Below, in pieces: positions 38,501 through 47,561 of a DNA stretch of 64,000 nucleotides (position 1 is its first letter; each line of letters opens with the position of its first letter). The notes under the pieces were generated by a model. It saw only the letters and a list, made by a program, of their open reading frames with translations, made no database searches and was not told the origin of the DNA. Origin of the DNA: Pseudomonas taetrolens (lineage in GTDB: Bacteria; Pseudomonadota; Gammaproteobacteria; Pseudomonadales; Pseudomonadaceae); NCBI RefSeq assembly GCF_900475285.1, contig NZ_LS483370.1, forward strand, positions 2,122,001-2,186,000. The letters run 5' to 3'. The position numbers were made by a program, and so were the translations under genes.

Positions 38501-39216
38501 GCCTGATCCAGCTCGGCTCTGGCCTTGGGCGTCAGCGGGGTGACGCCGACGGCCTGGTCTTGCAGCTGTTTATGGGCGTCGCGGGCCTCTTTGGCCTTGT
38601 CGAAGGCACGCTTGCCCAGGCGTGTGTAGAGCGCGGTATCGGTGAGCTTTTCCAGCAGCTCGCTGCGCTCGTTGTCATCGGCCTTGAGGAACGCACTGAA
38701 TTCGCTTTGGGCCAGCATCACGGCGCGGGTGAACTGCTCGAAGTTCAAGCCCAGGCGCGCCTCCAGCTGGAGCTTGTAATCGCCTTTCTGGCTGGCCAGC
38801 AGTTGATCGCTGTCCAGGTCGCGCAGGCTCTGGCGGCTGGCCTGCAGTTTGCCGGTGGCTTTTTCGCGGGCGCGGTTGGTTTCCCAGCGGGCACGGTAAC
38901 GACGGCCATCGATGCCCAGAAAGTCGACCTCGGCATAACCCTCGCCCGTCCCCCGACGCAGCAGGGTGCGCGGGTCGCCGGTGGCGATTTCACCGTCGGC
39001 ATCCGGCACCTTGGCATCGCGCCCGGTGTTGTTGAGGCGTGGCACGGCACCAAACAGCGCCAGGCACAGCGCATCGAGCAAGGTGCTTTTGCCAGCGCCG
39101 GTGGGCCCGGTAATCGCAAACAGGCCGGCGCTGGCCAAGGGTTCGGCGGTGAAGTCCAGCTCAAAAGGTCCGGCCAGCGATGCCAGGTTTTTCAGGCGAA
39201 TGGCGAGGATTTTCAT
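35575..39216 (-). CDS. sbcC: Exonuclease subunit SbcC (Rad50-like ATPase)
   Basis: SMC/Rad50-type ATPase of 1213 residues, partner of the SbcD nuclease; with it, it cleaves hairpin and protein-blocked DNA ends and processes long palindromes. The Walker A GPTGAGKST is near residue 38, two very long glutamine-rich coiled-coil arms meet at the zinc hook CPVC (605–608), and the signature LSGGETFLVSLALALGLA and Walker B FIDEGFGSLD are near the C-terminus. The ATG overlaps the sbcD stop by 4 bp. Confidence 0.97.
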   Translation of the reverse strand: MKILAIRLKNLASLAGPFELDFTAEPLASAGLFAITGPTGAGKSTLLDALCLALFGAVPRLNNTGRDAKVPDADGEIATGDPRTLLRRGTGEGYAEVDFLGIDGRRYRARWETNRAREKATGKLQASRQSLRDLDSDQLLASQKGDYKLQLEARLGLNFEQFTRAVMLAQSEFSAFLKADDNERSELLEKLTDTALYTRLGKRAFDKAKEARDAHKQLQDQAVGVTPLTPKARAELDQAFEAAQQQLKTQQGQLKQLEQQHTWLKTLRELQEQQHSAAEQLQQAQAHWEAQAAQRQTLHWLEQLAPQRHQFARLAELHSQLTPLAEQIAAHLQQQTGLSQQQAVLQQTLQAAQEAATRAQTEQRENTPRLQQAHLEQANLLRLSQALGEQQALQQQAEQACAEGRQALNTLLERQQHSAEHLAHIATRLEHSNELAPLASAWEGYRPQLQKLVQLSNTLSKGRDELPVLEQRAQLAAQQLTDVRNSLEILFQEAGAEPQAVNEQIQTLGSLLDESRKQQRDFEDLQRLCHSQQALDTRLHELQAKQHSVQLERDRLSQQGIQTKTELAQAEQTLDVTRQLLERQRLARSASVEELRGQLQDDQPCPVCGSHEHPYHQPEALLQSLSRHDEQEEANARSMVEGLKETLVQLREKVGGLIARQKEFLLQQERIHQEQEALTPSLEAHPHCPQWQAQEPARREQWLSQRLSQLQQSINQDQQRQNTLLALQKEAAHLQQHLQRCTEASQLASQQLNAQLEHINADTLRLEGELADFASLLPAATLMALRDNPSACFMALDQQVADRLAQLDQQRDEQTEQTERAGNIEREQYQHANRSKELEALQRSVEALTVQQQASEHSLRDLLGDHVSAEAWQQQLEQALEQARSAQLQASEALQATGNQLIELAAELKAQQARLQAVQHEHGTLSAQLEHWREQHRELDEARLQQLLAYDDAHLRDLRQQLQSSEKAVEQARVLVQEREQRLGQHQAQANGNLDAVALDTALDELHTQLEASEQRCAELRAQQSEDQRRQEANQALAQRIAQAYEQWQRWARLNALIGSATGDTFRKIAQAYNLDLLVHHANAQLRQLVRRYRLKRGGSMLGLLVMDTEMGDELRSVHSLSGGETFLVSLALALGLASMASSTLKIESLFIDEGFGSLDPESLQLAMDALDGLQAQGRKVGVISHVQEMHERIPVQIQVRRQGNGLSTVEVK

Positions 39217-40457
39217 GGCTGTTCACCTTCCTGCTGTACTTCTTGCAGCAACACCGCAAAGTCTTTGAGAGTTTGCTCGTCGGCTTCGCTGCCGTAGTTT
39301 TCCTGCCAGGCGCGGCTGAACAGCTCCTGGGGGGTGAGCTGGTCGAGCTCGATCAGACGGCTGGCGTCCTCATCGCCGGCCCGGCTGCCGTTACCGGCAT
39401 ACTCGGCGGAGATGCGCACCAGACGCACCGACTTGCCCTGCAAGGCGGTTTCGATCTGCTGGCGCAAGTCGGGCTGCGGCTCGTCAAGCGTGACCCGTAC
39501 TTCGAGCCAGGGCTGGCGCTGAATATCGGCCAGCAAGTCGATATTCGGCAGATCGGCCAGTTGGGCGAGGATCTCGGCCAGCGGCGCCGGGCCCACGCGC
39601 TGCAGGTTGACGGCGCGCGGGATCAGTCGGGGAGTGACGCTGACCAGGGTTTCCCCTTCGAGCTGCACATCGAGGATCTGATGCGGGTAGCTGATTTCCG
39701 AAAATGACAGCGGGATAGGGGAGCCGCAGTAACGGATCCGGTCTTCGCTGTTGACCCGTTGCGGCTTGTGCAGATGGCCCAGCGCAACATAGCTGAGGCT
39801 TGGGCCAAACAGGCTGGCGGGCAGGGCTTCGGCGTTACCGATGATCAGGCTGCGCTCGGAGTCTTCCGAGACCGAACCGCCGGCCATGTGCGCATGGCTG
39901 ATGGCGACCAGGGCTTGTCCGGGCTTGCGCTTGGCATTGGCGGCTTCGATCAGCCGTTCATGCACGTGGCCGATGCCCCGCAGGTAGTCGTCGCCCAGGT
40001 GGGCACCGGTCACTTCTGCCGGCCGCAGAAAAGGCAGCGCCAGGCACCAGGCCGCGATATTGCCGGTCGCATCGGGCAACGGGATCAGCAGCCGCTCGGC
40101 ATCCAGCTGGCCATCGTCGAGCCACAGGACCCGGCCCAGGGCGTGGGTTCGCAGACGGCGCATCAACGGCGCGGGGAGTTCAATCCGCGAGCCGGAGTCG
40201 TGATTGCCGGCGATCATGACGATGGTCAGTTCGGGGTGTTGTTCATGGGCGCTGACGATGAAGTCGTAGAGCCGTTCCTGGGCTTTGACCGGCGGGTTGA
40301 CGGTGTCGAAGATGTCACCGGCAATCAATAGAACGTCAGGGTGGTCGCTGGCCAGTCGGGCGAGCAGCCAGGTTAAAAAGCAAGCGTGTTCAAAATCGCG
40401 TTCCTGGCCGTGGAGGTTTTGCCCCAGGTGCCAATCGGAAGTGTGAAACAGGCGCAT
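39213..40457 (-). CDS. sbcD: Exonuclease subunit SbcD (Mre11-like nuclease)
   Basis: Mn-dependent phosphoesterase of 414 residues. The metal-binding motifs are in order: SDWHLGQ (7–13), GDIFD (about 48), GNHDSGSR (about 84), and HAHMAGG plus LGHLHKPQ further on. It opens the sbcD–sbcC–gst operon. The typical length is about 400–410. Confidence 0.96.
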   Translation of the reverse strand: MRLFHTSDWHLGQNLHGQERDFEHACFLTWLLARLASDHPDVLLIAGDIFDTVNPPVKAQERLYDFIVSAHEQHPELTIVMIAGNHDSGSRIELPAPLMRRLRTHALGRVLWLDDGQLDAERLLIPLPDATGNIAAWCLALPFLRPAEVTGAHLGDDYLRGIGHVHERLIEAANAKRKPGQALVAISHAHMAGGSVSEDSERSLIIGNAEALPASLFGPSLSYVALGHLHKPQRVNSEDRIRYCGSPIPLSFSEISYPHQILDVQLEGETLVSVTPRLIPRAVNLQRVGPAPLAEILAQLADLPNIDLLADIQRQPWLEVRVTLDEPQPDLRQQIETALQGKSVRLVRISAEYAGNGSRAGDEDASRLIELDQLTPQELFSRAWQENYGSEADEQTLKDFAVLLQEVQQEGEQP

Positions 40458-40469
40458 AACAGAATCCGT

Positions 40470-40505
40470 TTAAAAAGGCTCGCTGCGGCGTAAGCATTAC
40501 GCCGC
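40470..40505 (-). terminator. Terminator of the bat operon
   Basis: Perfect nine-base inverted repeat (40485–40493 with 40497–40505) with a three-base loop; on the minus strand a run of five T follows eight bases later. It lies 50 bp after the batD stop. Confidence 0.55.
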
Positions 40506-40512
40506 GTTGTGT

Positions 40513-40539
40513 GCATCGCGAGCAAGCTCGCTCCTACAG
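40513..40539. repeat. REP element (GCGAGCAAGCTCGC type)
   Basis: Contains the palindrome GCGAGCAAGCTCGC followed by TCCTACAG, the classic REP motif of Pseudomonas fluorescens-group genomes. Single copy, between batD and sbcD. Confidence 0.85.
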
Positions 40540-40554
40540 GGGGAGGTGCTGAAA

Positions 40555-42183
40555 TTATTTGGGGTAGAGCGGTGGCAGGCTGCTGGGTTCGGTACTCGCG
40601 TCCTGCTCGCGCTCGGCGGCAGGAATGCTGCGAATCGCCTTCCACAGTTCATCACCCTGCCAGTATTGACCGGTTTCGCTGTAAAGCGCGCCGTTGAGGC
40701 CGTCCAGCGCATCCGACAACAGCACAAAGCGGGCGGCCATTTCGGCCAGGGTTTCCGGTTGTTGCCGTGCCCAGGCATCCAGTGCCTGGCGCGTGGCCTG
40801 CGGGTCGTTGGCCAGGCAGGCGCGCTTGAGGTCATCGAGCAGTGTGCGCGGGCTGGGCCCGGTTTGCGCGGCACGTAGCACGGCCGGCTGCGAGCGCGCG
40901 TGCCACCACAGGCCAAAACCGGCGAGGGTGCTACAGGCCAGCAAGAGCGTGGCGAGTTGCCAGATCCACAACGAGGAGCTTTCGTTCAGCTCGCTGGGGA
41001 GGCTGGCGGGCGTGTCGACGACCAGGTTCGGATTGGCGACCACCTGCAAGGCTCGTGCGGGCAGATAGCTGCGTTCAAGGCGGTCTTCGTGAGTGTTCCA
41101 CCACACGACTTCAACGGCGGGCAGGTCAATTTGGCCGGCCCGGGTCGGGACCAGGGCCTCACGCTCTTCGCGGCTGCCGATCAGGCCGTGTTCGGTGATT
41201 TGATTGTTGAGTTGCGGTTGATCCGGGTAGCCGCGCAAGCCGCTGACATCCGTCATGGGCAAGGCGGGCAACTGGGCGCTGGACAGGCCCTCGGCCTTGA
41301 GCGTCAGGATCCGGGTCAGGGAGTCGCCGACCTGAGCGTGATCAGGCTCCGGGTGCCAGGTTTCGCTCATGCTCAAGCTGCGGGCAGGCAGCCAGGGGGC
41401 GATGGCGGGGTAGTCCGCTGGCTTGGATTTGACCGCCAGCGAAATGTCGGTGGAGCGCACATGCACCAGTTTTCCGGGTTTTGGGCCCAAGGGTGCAGGC
41501 GCGCTGGCCTGTTGGTTGTCGACCAGAGTGGCACTGAAGGTCAGGGCCGGGATCAGCAGTTGACCACTGTGCTGGGGGTAAAGGCCGTAACGCACCTCGA
41601 TCACGCCATGGCGTACGCCATTGATCAACTTCTCATAAGTGCGTGATTCACCCAGCTGTTCGACGATGGCGTCTGCCAGGTGCAGGGGGGTCAGGCTGCT
41701 GTCGTCATACAGCGGCACCGAGTGGTAGATGCGCAGGGTCAATATCGCCTGGGCCTGCACGTAAACGCTGGACTGATCGAGGCTGGCCTCGATAAACACC
41801 GGAGCCAGCTGACTGTCGCTGGCGACGCTCGGGGTGACGGTCAGGCTAATGGGCTGGCTGTGATACTGGCCGACTTGCAGTGACGGAATGATCACAGTGC
41901 CGGTGTGCCTGGGCTGCAAGGTGACGATCCAGCGGGTCGAGGCTTTCTCATCGTCACTGAGGGTGGTGAGCTGGTTGACCTGGCGCGTACCGCGCACGTC
42001 AAACAACGCCTCCAGCGGCGTCAGGTCGGGTTTGCCGAACAGCGTGGCGTCGTCGGACTCAAGGGTCAGCTCCACGGTTTCGCCGGAATTGAGCTGGTCG
42101 CGGTCGACACTGGCCACCAGTCCCAGCGCATGGGCCGGCAAGATCCAGCAACACAGCAAGAGAAGCAAGGCAAAGCGGTTCAT
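40555..42183 (-). CDS. batD: BatD (BatD-like oxygen-tolerance/aerotolerance protein)
   Basis: 542 residues from MNRFALLLLLCCWILPAHA, a cleaved signal peptide; the upstream in-frame extension overlaps batB and is rejected. The periplasmic part is a string of beta-rich immunoglobulin-like domains (NSGETVELTLESDDA at about 33, SVYVQAQAILTLRIYHSVPLYDDSSL near 138), followed by one transmembrane helix (about 400–420) and a cytosolic tail. In Bacteroides and Leptospira, Bat proteins affect oxygen or stress tolerance; the molecular role is unsettled. It overlaps batB by 4 bp (ATGA). Confidence 0.85.
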   Translation of the reverse strand: MNRFALLLLLCCWILPAHALGLVASVDRDQLNSGETVELTLESDDATLFGKPDLTPLEALFDVRGTRQVNQLTTLSDDEKASTRWIVTLQPRHTGTVIIPSLQVGQYHSQPISLTVTPSVASDSQLAPVFIEASLDQSSVYVQAQAILTLRIYHSVPLYDDSSLTPLHLADAIVEQLGESRTYEKLINGVRHGVIEVRYGLYPQHSGQLLIPALTFSATLVDNQQASAPAPLGPKPGKLVHVRSTDISLAVKSKPADYPAIAPWLPARSLSMSETWHPEPDHAQVGDSLTRILTLKAEGLSSAQLPALPMTDVSGLRGYPDQPQLNNQITEHGLIGSREEREALVPTRAGQIDLPAVEVVWWNTHEDRLERSYLPARALQVVANPNLVVDTPASLPSELNESSSLWIWQLATLLLACSTLAGFGLWWHARSQPAVLRAAQTGPSPRTLLDDLKRACLANDPQATRQALDAWARQQPETLAEMAARFVLLSDALDGLNGALYSETGQYWQGDELWKAIRSIPAAEREQDASTEPSSLPPLYPK

Positions 42184-43919
42184 TGAGGCGTGTCCTGATG
42201 TTGCTGCTGTTCGTACCAAAACTTTCGTCGCAACAGTTCTCCGGGGTTGTCGGGGATCTGCTTGAGCCATTGCTCCAGGGCCTGGCGATGTTCTTCGTCA
42301 AGCTGGCTACTGGCCGGGGCCGGCGGGCGCGTGGTCTGCTCATCGCCAGCTTCGGCGTCAGTACCGGTGTCCGGATCGGGTTCGGCATCGAGCGACTCAT
42401 CCGGGTTGGCCTCACTGGAGGGCGTCGCGGTCGAGCTGTTTTCCTGATGTGTCGCGCTGGCTCCGGAAGTACCGGGCGAACTGGAGCTGATCGGCGTTTC
42501 GGGTTCAGGTGATTCGGCGGCGGTCTCGGGCGGCTTTTCGGGCGCTGGAGGCTCGGCATTTTTTTGCTCGAGCAGTCGTTCGATCACCGCTTTATTGTGC
42601 TCGGCGGCTTGCAGGTCCGGCTGCAATTCCAGCGCCTGCTCATAAGCATCGATGGCGGCTTCGAGCGCACCGTCCATGGCCAGTGCATTGCCGCGATTAT
42701 AGTGCGCGCTGGCGCTATTGAGCTCGGCGAATCGCAGAGCCGCGCCGGCATAATCACCGGCCTGATACAGCGCCAGGCCCTGCCACTGCGGGTCCTTGAA
42801 GTGCTCGACGGCTTGCATCGGCCGGTTTTTCTCCAGCAGCCGCTGACCTTGCTGATCGGGGCGCAACCAGAGGTCAGTGAAACTCATGGCATAGCCGGGC
42901 TGGGGCACCATGAGCAACAGGGGCAAGCAGAACAGCCAGCCACGACGCCCGGCACAGGCGGCCAGCAGCAACAGCGGCAACAACAGCCAGTAACCCTGGT
43001 CGGCCCAGGTATCCAGGTGCAGCGTTTGCCCGTCCTCACGCAGGTGTTGAGGGCCGTCCAGCAGGCCCAGACCGCGCAGGTCGTTGTCGTCCAGTCGCGC
43101 CTGACGGTAGCGGCCGCCCACATCCAGGGCGAACGCCCGCAGGCTCTGGCTGTCGAGGCGCGGCATGAGAATCGCGCCCTGATCATCCTTGAGGAACTGG
43201 CCGCTTTCATCCACCACCGGTGCCCCCTCGCGACTGCCGACACCGAGCATCAGCAACTGCGGGGTGTGGCCGTCCAGGGCCTGGCGAATACCGAAGCGTT
43301 CCTCCTCACTGAGGGAGGAGGTGATCAGCAGCAGGCGGCCCTGGCCCAATGCGCCCTGATCGAGCAGTTTCAGGGCTTTGACAACGGCCAGGTCAGCCCG
43401 ATGCCCGGGTTGCGGCATGAGCGAAGGCTTGAGAGCGTCGAGCAGGTTATGGCTGGTGGCCAGATCGTCGGACAGCGGCACCAGGGTGTGGGCGCTGCCG
43501 GCGTAGACAATGACTGCGGTTTGCGCATCGCTGCGGCTCTGCAGCAGGTCATACAGCTTGCGCCGAGCCTGTTCCAGCCGGTTGGGCGATTTGTCGGTGG
43601 CGAGCATCTCGGGCGTGAGTTCGAGCATCACCACCAGCGGATCCGCAGGTTTCTGAGTCGAATGCTCGACACGTTGCCAGCCAGGGCCCAGCAGCGCCAG
43701 GAGCGCCAGCAGCCAGGCCAGCCCAAGGGCAATCCACGGCAGTTTGCTGTTGCGGCCATTGCCCCCGCTGAGCAGCACCCGGTGAAAGGCCACAGGCAGG
43801 ATCATTTGCCAGCGCCCGACGCGTTTCTGCCGATGCCAGAGTTTCCATAGCAGCCAGCAGAGCAGGGGCACTATCAGCAGCCAGTCAGGGCGCAACCAGT
43901 GTGGCCAGAGTGCGCTCAT
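42180..43919 (-). CDS. batB: BatB/BatC fusion: VWA domain plus TPR repeats
   Basis: 579 residues from MSALWPHWLRPDWLL, overlapping the batA stop by 4 bp. Two N-terminal transmembrane helices (about 13–29, 61–78) lead into a von Willebrand A domain (about 90–275), a third helix pair (about 300–340), tetratricopeptide repeats (GDYAGAALRF, SAHYNRGNALAMDGALEAAIDAYEQALELQPD, about 385–450) and a low-complexity acidic proline/serine tail. The MIDAS sequence is ELTPE (100–104), not DxSxS, so metal binding through this site is probably lost. The order VWA plus TPR corresponds to separate BatB and BatC in other phyla. Confidence 0.85.
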   Translation of the reverse strand: MSALWPHWLRPDWLLIVPLLCWLLWKLWHRQKRVGRWQMILPVAFHRVLLSGGNGRNSKLPWIALGLAWLLALLALLGPGWQRVEHSTQKPADPLVVMLELTPEMLATDKSPNRLEQARRKLYDLLQSRSDAQTAVIVYAGSAHTLVPLSDDLATSHNLLDALKPSLMPQPGHRADLAVVKALKLLDQGALGQGRLLLITSSLSEEERFGIRQALDGHTPQLLMLGVGSREGAPVVDESGQFLKDDQGAILMPRLDSQSLRAFALDVGGRYRQARLDDNDLRGLGLLDGPQHLREDGQTLHLDTWADQGYWLLLPLLLLAACAGRRGWLFCLPLLLMVPQPGYAMSFTDLWLRPDQQGQRLLEKNRPMQAVEHFKDPQWQGLALYQAGDYAGAALRFAELNSASAHYNRGNALAMDGALEAAIDAYEQALELQPDLQAAEHNKAVIERLLEQKNAEPPAPEKPPETAAESPEPETPISSSSPGTSGASATHQENSSTATPSSEANPDESLDAEPDPDTGTDAEAGDEQTTRPPAPASSQLDEEHRQALEQWLKQIPDNPGELLRRKFWYEQQQHQDTPQ

Positions 43920-44992
43920 CGGCGTCTCCGCAGGCGCAGGCGTTTGAGCCGTTGACGCCATTCAGCCTGTTGTTGCAGAAAATGTTCCTTACTCAGTAAA
44001 CGCTGCAGCGGGTTGTTTGGCCATAGTTCACGGATGACCAGCAATACGCTCAGCAGCAGGGCACCCGCCAACGGCCAGCTATAAAGCGCCTGCGCCGGTC
44101 GCGCCTGGGTCGGCTGCTGGGTGACGGGTTCGAGTTGATCAAGGGAGTCCTTGATTGCGCTCAGCTCGCGTCCGTCGCGGGCACGGAAATACTGGCCGCC
44201 GGTGACGGCCGCGATTTCTTTCAATGCAGGCTCATCGAGGTCGACCCCCGGGTTGATACCGAAGGTGCCTTTGCTGCTGGTGTCTTCAGGGTCGGCGCCA
44301 ATACCGATCGGGTAGATTTTTACGCCTTCCTCGGCGGCCAGGCGCGCAGCGGTCAGCGGATCGATCTGGCCACCGTTGTTGGCACCGTCGGTGACCAGTA
44401 TCAGTACCCGGCTTTGGGCAGGACGCTGGCGCAGGCGCTTGAGCGCGAGGCCGATGGCATCGCCGATGGCGGTGTTTTTACCGGCGATGCCGATCCGTGC
44501 TTCGTCGAGCCAGGTGCGCACGGTATGGCGGTCGAACGTCAGCGGTGCCTGCAGATAGGCCTGGCTGCCAAAGAGGATCAAACCAACCCGGTCACCTTCA
44601 CGGTTCTCCAGAAAATCCCCCAGCAGGCTTTTAACCAGGTCAAGGCGGGTAAGGTCTTCGTTTTGCCATTGCATGTCCGGGAAGTCCATCGACCCCGACA
44701 CGTCCACCGCCACCAGCAGATCGCGTCCGCTGGCGGCAATCGGTAACGGCTCGCCCAGCCATTGCGGGCGGGCGGCGGCAGTCAGCAGCAACAGCCACAG
44801 CAGCCAGTAGGGTGTTTGCTGACGCCAGGACGGCATTCTGGTTCGTGCCTTGCGGCGTGCCAGTTCTTCGAGGTCGGCCAGGAAGCTGACTTCAAGTACC
44901 GGCTCGCCACTGTCGGCGGCCGGCAACAGGCGCCGCATCAACCACGGCAGCGGAAGCAAGGCGAAAAGCCACGGCCAGGCGAACTCAAACAT
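43916..44992 (-). CDS. batA: BatA, VWA-domain membrane protein
   Basis: 358 residues from MFEFAWPWLFALLPLPWLMRRL; the longer reading reaches into the upstream gene. Helices at about 5–22, 60–75 and 308–326 anchor a von Willebrand A domain with an intact MIDAS, DVSGSM (97–102), plus the TDGANNGG loop that completes metal coordination. BatA is expected to bind partner proteins through metal-dependent contacts. It overlaps batB by 4 bp and DUF4381 by 8 bp. Confidence 0.9.
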   Translation of the reverse strand: MFEFAWPWLFALLPLPWLMRRLLPAADSGEPVLEVSFLADLEELARRKARTRMPSWRQQTPYWLLWLLLLTAAARPQWLGEPLPIAASGRDLLVAVDVSGSMDFPDMQWQNEDLTRLDLVKSLLGDFLENREGDRVGLILFGSQAYLQAPLTFDRHTVRTWLDEARIGIAGKNTAIGDAIGLALKRLRQRPAQSRVLILVTDGANNGGQIDPLTAARLAAEEGVKIYPIGIGADPEDTSSKGTFGINPGVDLDEPALKEIAAVTGGQYFRARDGRELSAIKDSLDQLEPVTQQPTQARPAQALYSWPLAGALLLSVLLVIRELWPNNPLQRLLSKEHFLQQQAEWRQRLKRLRLRRRR

Positions 44993-45479
44993 GTTTGCGA
45001 ATCCAGGTTTCAACCGCTTGATTGAGCCCGGCGATGGCTTTGTCATCGAGCTTGCATTCAGGTTTGTAGGCGCCTTCGACCAGTACCATCCAGCGCGTCA
45101 GGCCGGCAGCCGGGCAGCGGTTGTCGAGGAAGGCCAGCCATTTTCGGCCATTGAGGGTGTGGCTCTGGCTGTACGGGTAGTGGTTGCGGCACAGGCGTTT
45201 AAGCAGGCCGTTAAGCTGCTGCAGCCAGGCGCCGGCGGGTGCACCGTCGTAAGGTTTGGGAAAGTTCGCCAGCTCTTCGAGGGCCGCCAGTCGTACCGGG
45301 TCCAGCGGCTGCTCGACTGCGCGCGCCTGGCGTTTGGCGGGCAAGTAATGGCGCAAACGCCACGCACCCCAGGCAAGCGCTGCCAGTACGATCAGCAGCA
45401 GCCACCAGCCGGGCGCAGGCGGCCAATAGCCAATGGCCGGTGGCGGGATCAGGGGCTGCAGTTGCTCAAGTTCTTTCAT
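44985..45479 (-). CDS. DUF4381 membrane protein of the bat operon
   Basis: 164 residues: a short N-terminus (LIPPPAIGYWPPAPGWW), one transmembrane helix (about 25–43) and a soluble helical domain with LCRNHYPYSQSHTLNGRKWLAFLD. The arrangement is typical of DUF4381, which is always found between DUF58 and batA genes in gammaproteobacteria. Function unknown. The start overlaps the DUF58 stop. Confidence 0.87.
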   Translation of the reverse strand: MKELEQLQPLIPPPAIGYWPPAPGWWLLLIVLAALAWGAWRLRHYLPAKRQARAVEQPLDPVRLAALEELANFPKPYDGAPAGAWLQQLNGLLKRLCRNHYPYSQSHTLNGRKWLAFLDNRCPAAGLTRWMVLVEGAYKPECKLDDKAIAGLNQAVETWIRKHV

Positions 45480-46420
45480 GAGGCTTTGCCAGGGCGTTTG
45501 GCGTTCAGGTATTCACGCAACTGCTCGACCATTTCGCTTTGGGTACTCAGCGGCATCAACAGCACGCGCAGCTTTTGCGCCAGCAGCTCCCAGCGGGCGA
45601 TACGTGCTTCGGCCTGGGCCCGGTAGGCCTGGCGCAGGTCGTAATTGAGCGTGTCGAGCTCGATCCGGGCGCCCCGTTCGGCAAAGCGCAGCAGCCCGGC
45701 GGCGGGCAGCGCGTGGTCCAGCGGATCGGACAAGGGCAGCAGCATCAGGTCGCAATGACGGGCCAGCAGGCTCAGCTGTTGTTCAGCGGCGTCAGTCAGG
45801 GCCCGCTCATCGCAGATCACGATCACCAGACTGCCGGGGCGCAGCACTTCGCGGGCCCGAATCAGCGCCATGCCCAGGGCATCACGGTCGGATTGCACCT
45901 CGGTGTGCAGCGATTGATTGACTCGCACCAACCGGTTGAGCAATTGCAGCAGGCTCTGCTTGCTGCGCCGGGGTTTGATTTCGTAATGCTCGTGATCGCC
46001 AAACACCAGTCCGCCGACCCGGTCGTTGTGGCCGAGGGCGGCCCAGCCAATCAGGCTGGCCGCCTGGGCGGCGAGCACCGATTTGAACATGCGCCCGGAA
46101 CCGAAAAACAGTCGGCGGCTTTGTTCAGCCAGGATGAAGATCGGCCGCTCGCGCTCCTCATGGAACATCTTGGTGTGCGGTTCCTGGGTCCGGGCCGTGA
46201 CACGCCAGTCAATGGTGCGCACATCGTCCCCGGCCTGGTACACCCGGACCTGATCGAAATCGACCCCGCGCCCGCGCAATTTCGAGTGGTGCAAGCCCAC
46301 CAGCGGGCTGCGCTGGCTGGGGGAGGAGAACAATTGCACTTCACGCACCCGATGCCGCATCTCGATCAGCTCGGCAAGGGTGACGCGAATGCCGGGTTCG
46401 GCGGGCAGAGGGTTGTTCAT
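45476..46420 (-). CDS. DUF58 domain protein
   Basis: 314 residues; the hallmark DUF58 segment is present (RGVDFDQVRVYQAGDDVRTIDWRVTARTQEPHTKMF, about 50–85), followed by a VWA-like region. No transmembrane segment is seen, so it is cytosolic. DUF58 proteins work with MoxR ATPases; the two genes are separated by only 3 bp. It overlaps DUF4381 by 4 bp. Confidence 0.9.
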   Translation of the reverse strand: MNNPLPAEPGIRVTLAELIEMRHRVREVQLFSSPSQRSPLVGLHHSKLRGRGVDFDQVRVYQAGDDVRTIDWRVTARTQEPHTKMFHEERERPIFILAEQSRRLFFGSGRMFKSVLAAQAASLIGWAALGHNDRVGGLVFGDHEHYEIKPRRSKQSLLQLLNRLVRVNQSLHTEVQSDRDALGMALIRAREVLRPGSLVIVICDERALTDAAEQQLSLLARHCDLMLLPLSDPLDHALPAAGLLRFAERGARIELDTLNYDLRQAYRAQAEARIARWELLAQKLRVLLMPLSTQSEMVEQLREYLNAKRPGKAS

Positions 46421-46423
46421 CGG

Positions 46424-47383
46424 TCAGGCAACGGCAACGACGTCGAGAATGCGCTGCACCACACGGTCCTGGTCAATCCCTGCGGCCTCGGCTTCGAACG
46501 ACAGGATGATGCGATGGCGCAGCACGTCGAACAGGACGGCCTGGATGTCTTCAGGGCTGACGAAGTCGCGCCCGGCCAGCCAGGCGTGAGCCCGTGCGCA
46601 GCGATCCAGGGCAATCGAGCCACGCGGGCTGGCGCCGTAAGCGATCCAGTCGGCCATCTCGGGGTCGAACTTGCCGGGGGTTCGGGTCGCCATTACCAGT
46701 TGCACCAGGTATTCCTCTACGGCGTCGGCCATGTACAGGCCGAGGATCTCCTTGCGTGCTGCGAAAATCGCCTGCTGGCTGACCCGGCGCTCGGGCTTGG
46801 TCTCGCCATTCAGGGCTTCGCCACGGGCCTGCTGGAGGATGCGGCGTTCGACGGCTGCGTCCGGGAAGCCGATTTTGACATGCATCAGAAAACGGTCGAG
46901 CTGGGCTTCGGGCAACGGGTACGTACCTTCCTGCTCGATGGGGTTCTGCGTGGCCATCACCAGAAACAGCGGTGACAGCTCGTAGGTGCTGCGCCCGACG
47001 CTGACCTGACGCTCGGCCATGGCTTCGAGCAGGGCCGATTGAACCTTGGCCGGAGCCCGGTTGATTTCATCCGCCAACACCAGGTTGTGGAAGATCGGGC
47101 CTTGCTGGAACACAAAACTGCCGGTTTCAGGGCGGTAGATCTCGGTGCCGGTGATGTCGGCCGGCAGCAGGTCCGGGGTGAACTGAATTCGATGGAACTG
47201 TGCCTCGATACCTTCGGCCAGCTCTTTGATCGCCTTGGTTTTGGCAAGGCCGGGCGCACCCTCGACCAGCATGTGGCCGTCGGCCAGTAATGCGATCAGC
47301 AGGCGGTCAATGAGTTTTTCCTGACCGAGAATCTGCGTTGAGAGAAAGGTTCGCAGCGCTAGCAGCGCTTCACGATGTTCCAT
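46424..47383 (-). CDS. MoxR-type AAA+ ATPase
   Basis: 319 residues from MEHREALLALRTFLS, with AGGAA upstream. The Walker A motif is GAPGLAKT (42–49), Walker B is LVLADEIN (about 103–110), sensor 1 is MATQNPIEQEGTYPLPEAQLDRF and an arginine finger region follows. It probably acts as a chaperone that activates or assembles the VWA proteins BatA and BatB. It is the first gene of the six-gene bat operon. Confidence 0.93.
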   Translation of the reverse strand: MEHREALLALRTFLSTQILGQEKLIDRLLIALLADGHMLVEGAPGLAKTKAIKELAEGIEAQFHRIQFTPDLLPADITGTEIYRPETGSFVFQQGPIFHNLVLADEINRAPAKVQSALLEAMAERQVSVGRSTYELSPLFLVMATQNPIEQEGTYPLPEAQLDRFLMHVKIGFPDAAVERRILQQARGEALNGETKPERRVSQQAIFAARKEILGLYMADAVEEYLVQLVMATRTPGKFDPEMADWIAYGASPRGSIALDRCARAHAWLAGRDFVSPEDIQAVLFDVLRHRIILSFEAEAAGIDQDRVVQRILDVVAVA

Positions 47384-47561
47384 CGATGACTGTTCCTGAA
47401 AAGGACACCGACGGCGCAAGAGTTACGCCGGGGCTGGGGGCATTACTTTAATCCATTGAAGGTGCTGCGGACTAATGGCGGGGCGGCTTTTTATGGAAAA
47501 ATCCGAAAACTCAGCGGTTGTTGAGAATGGTGCTTATCTGCGGCGGGCTCAAAACGCCGTT

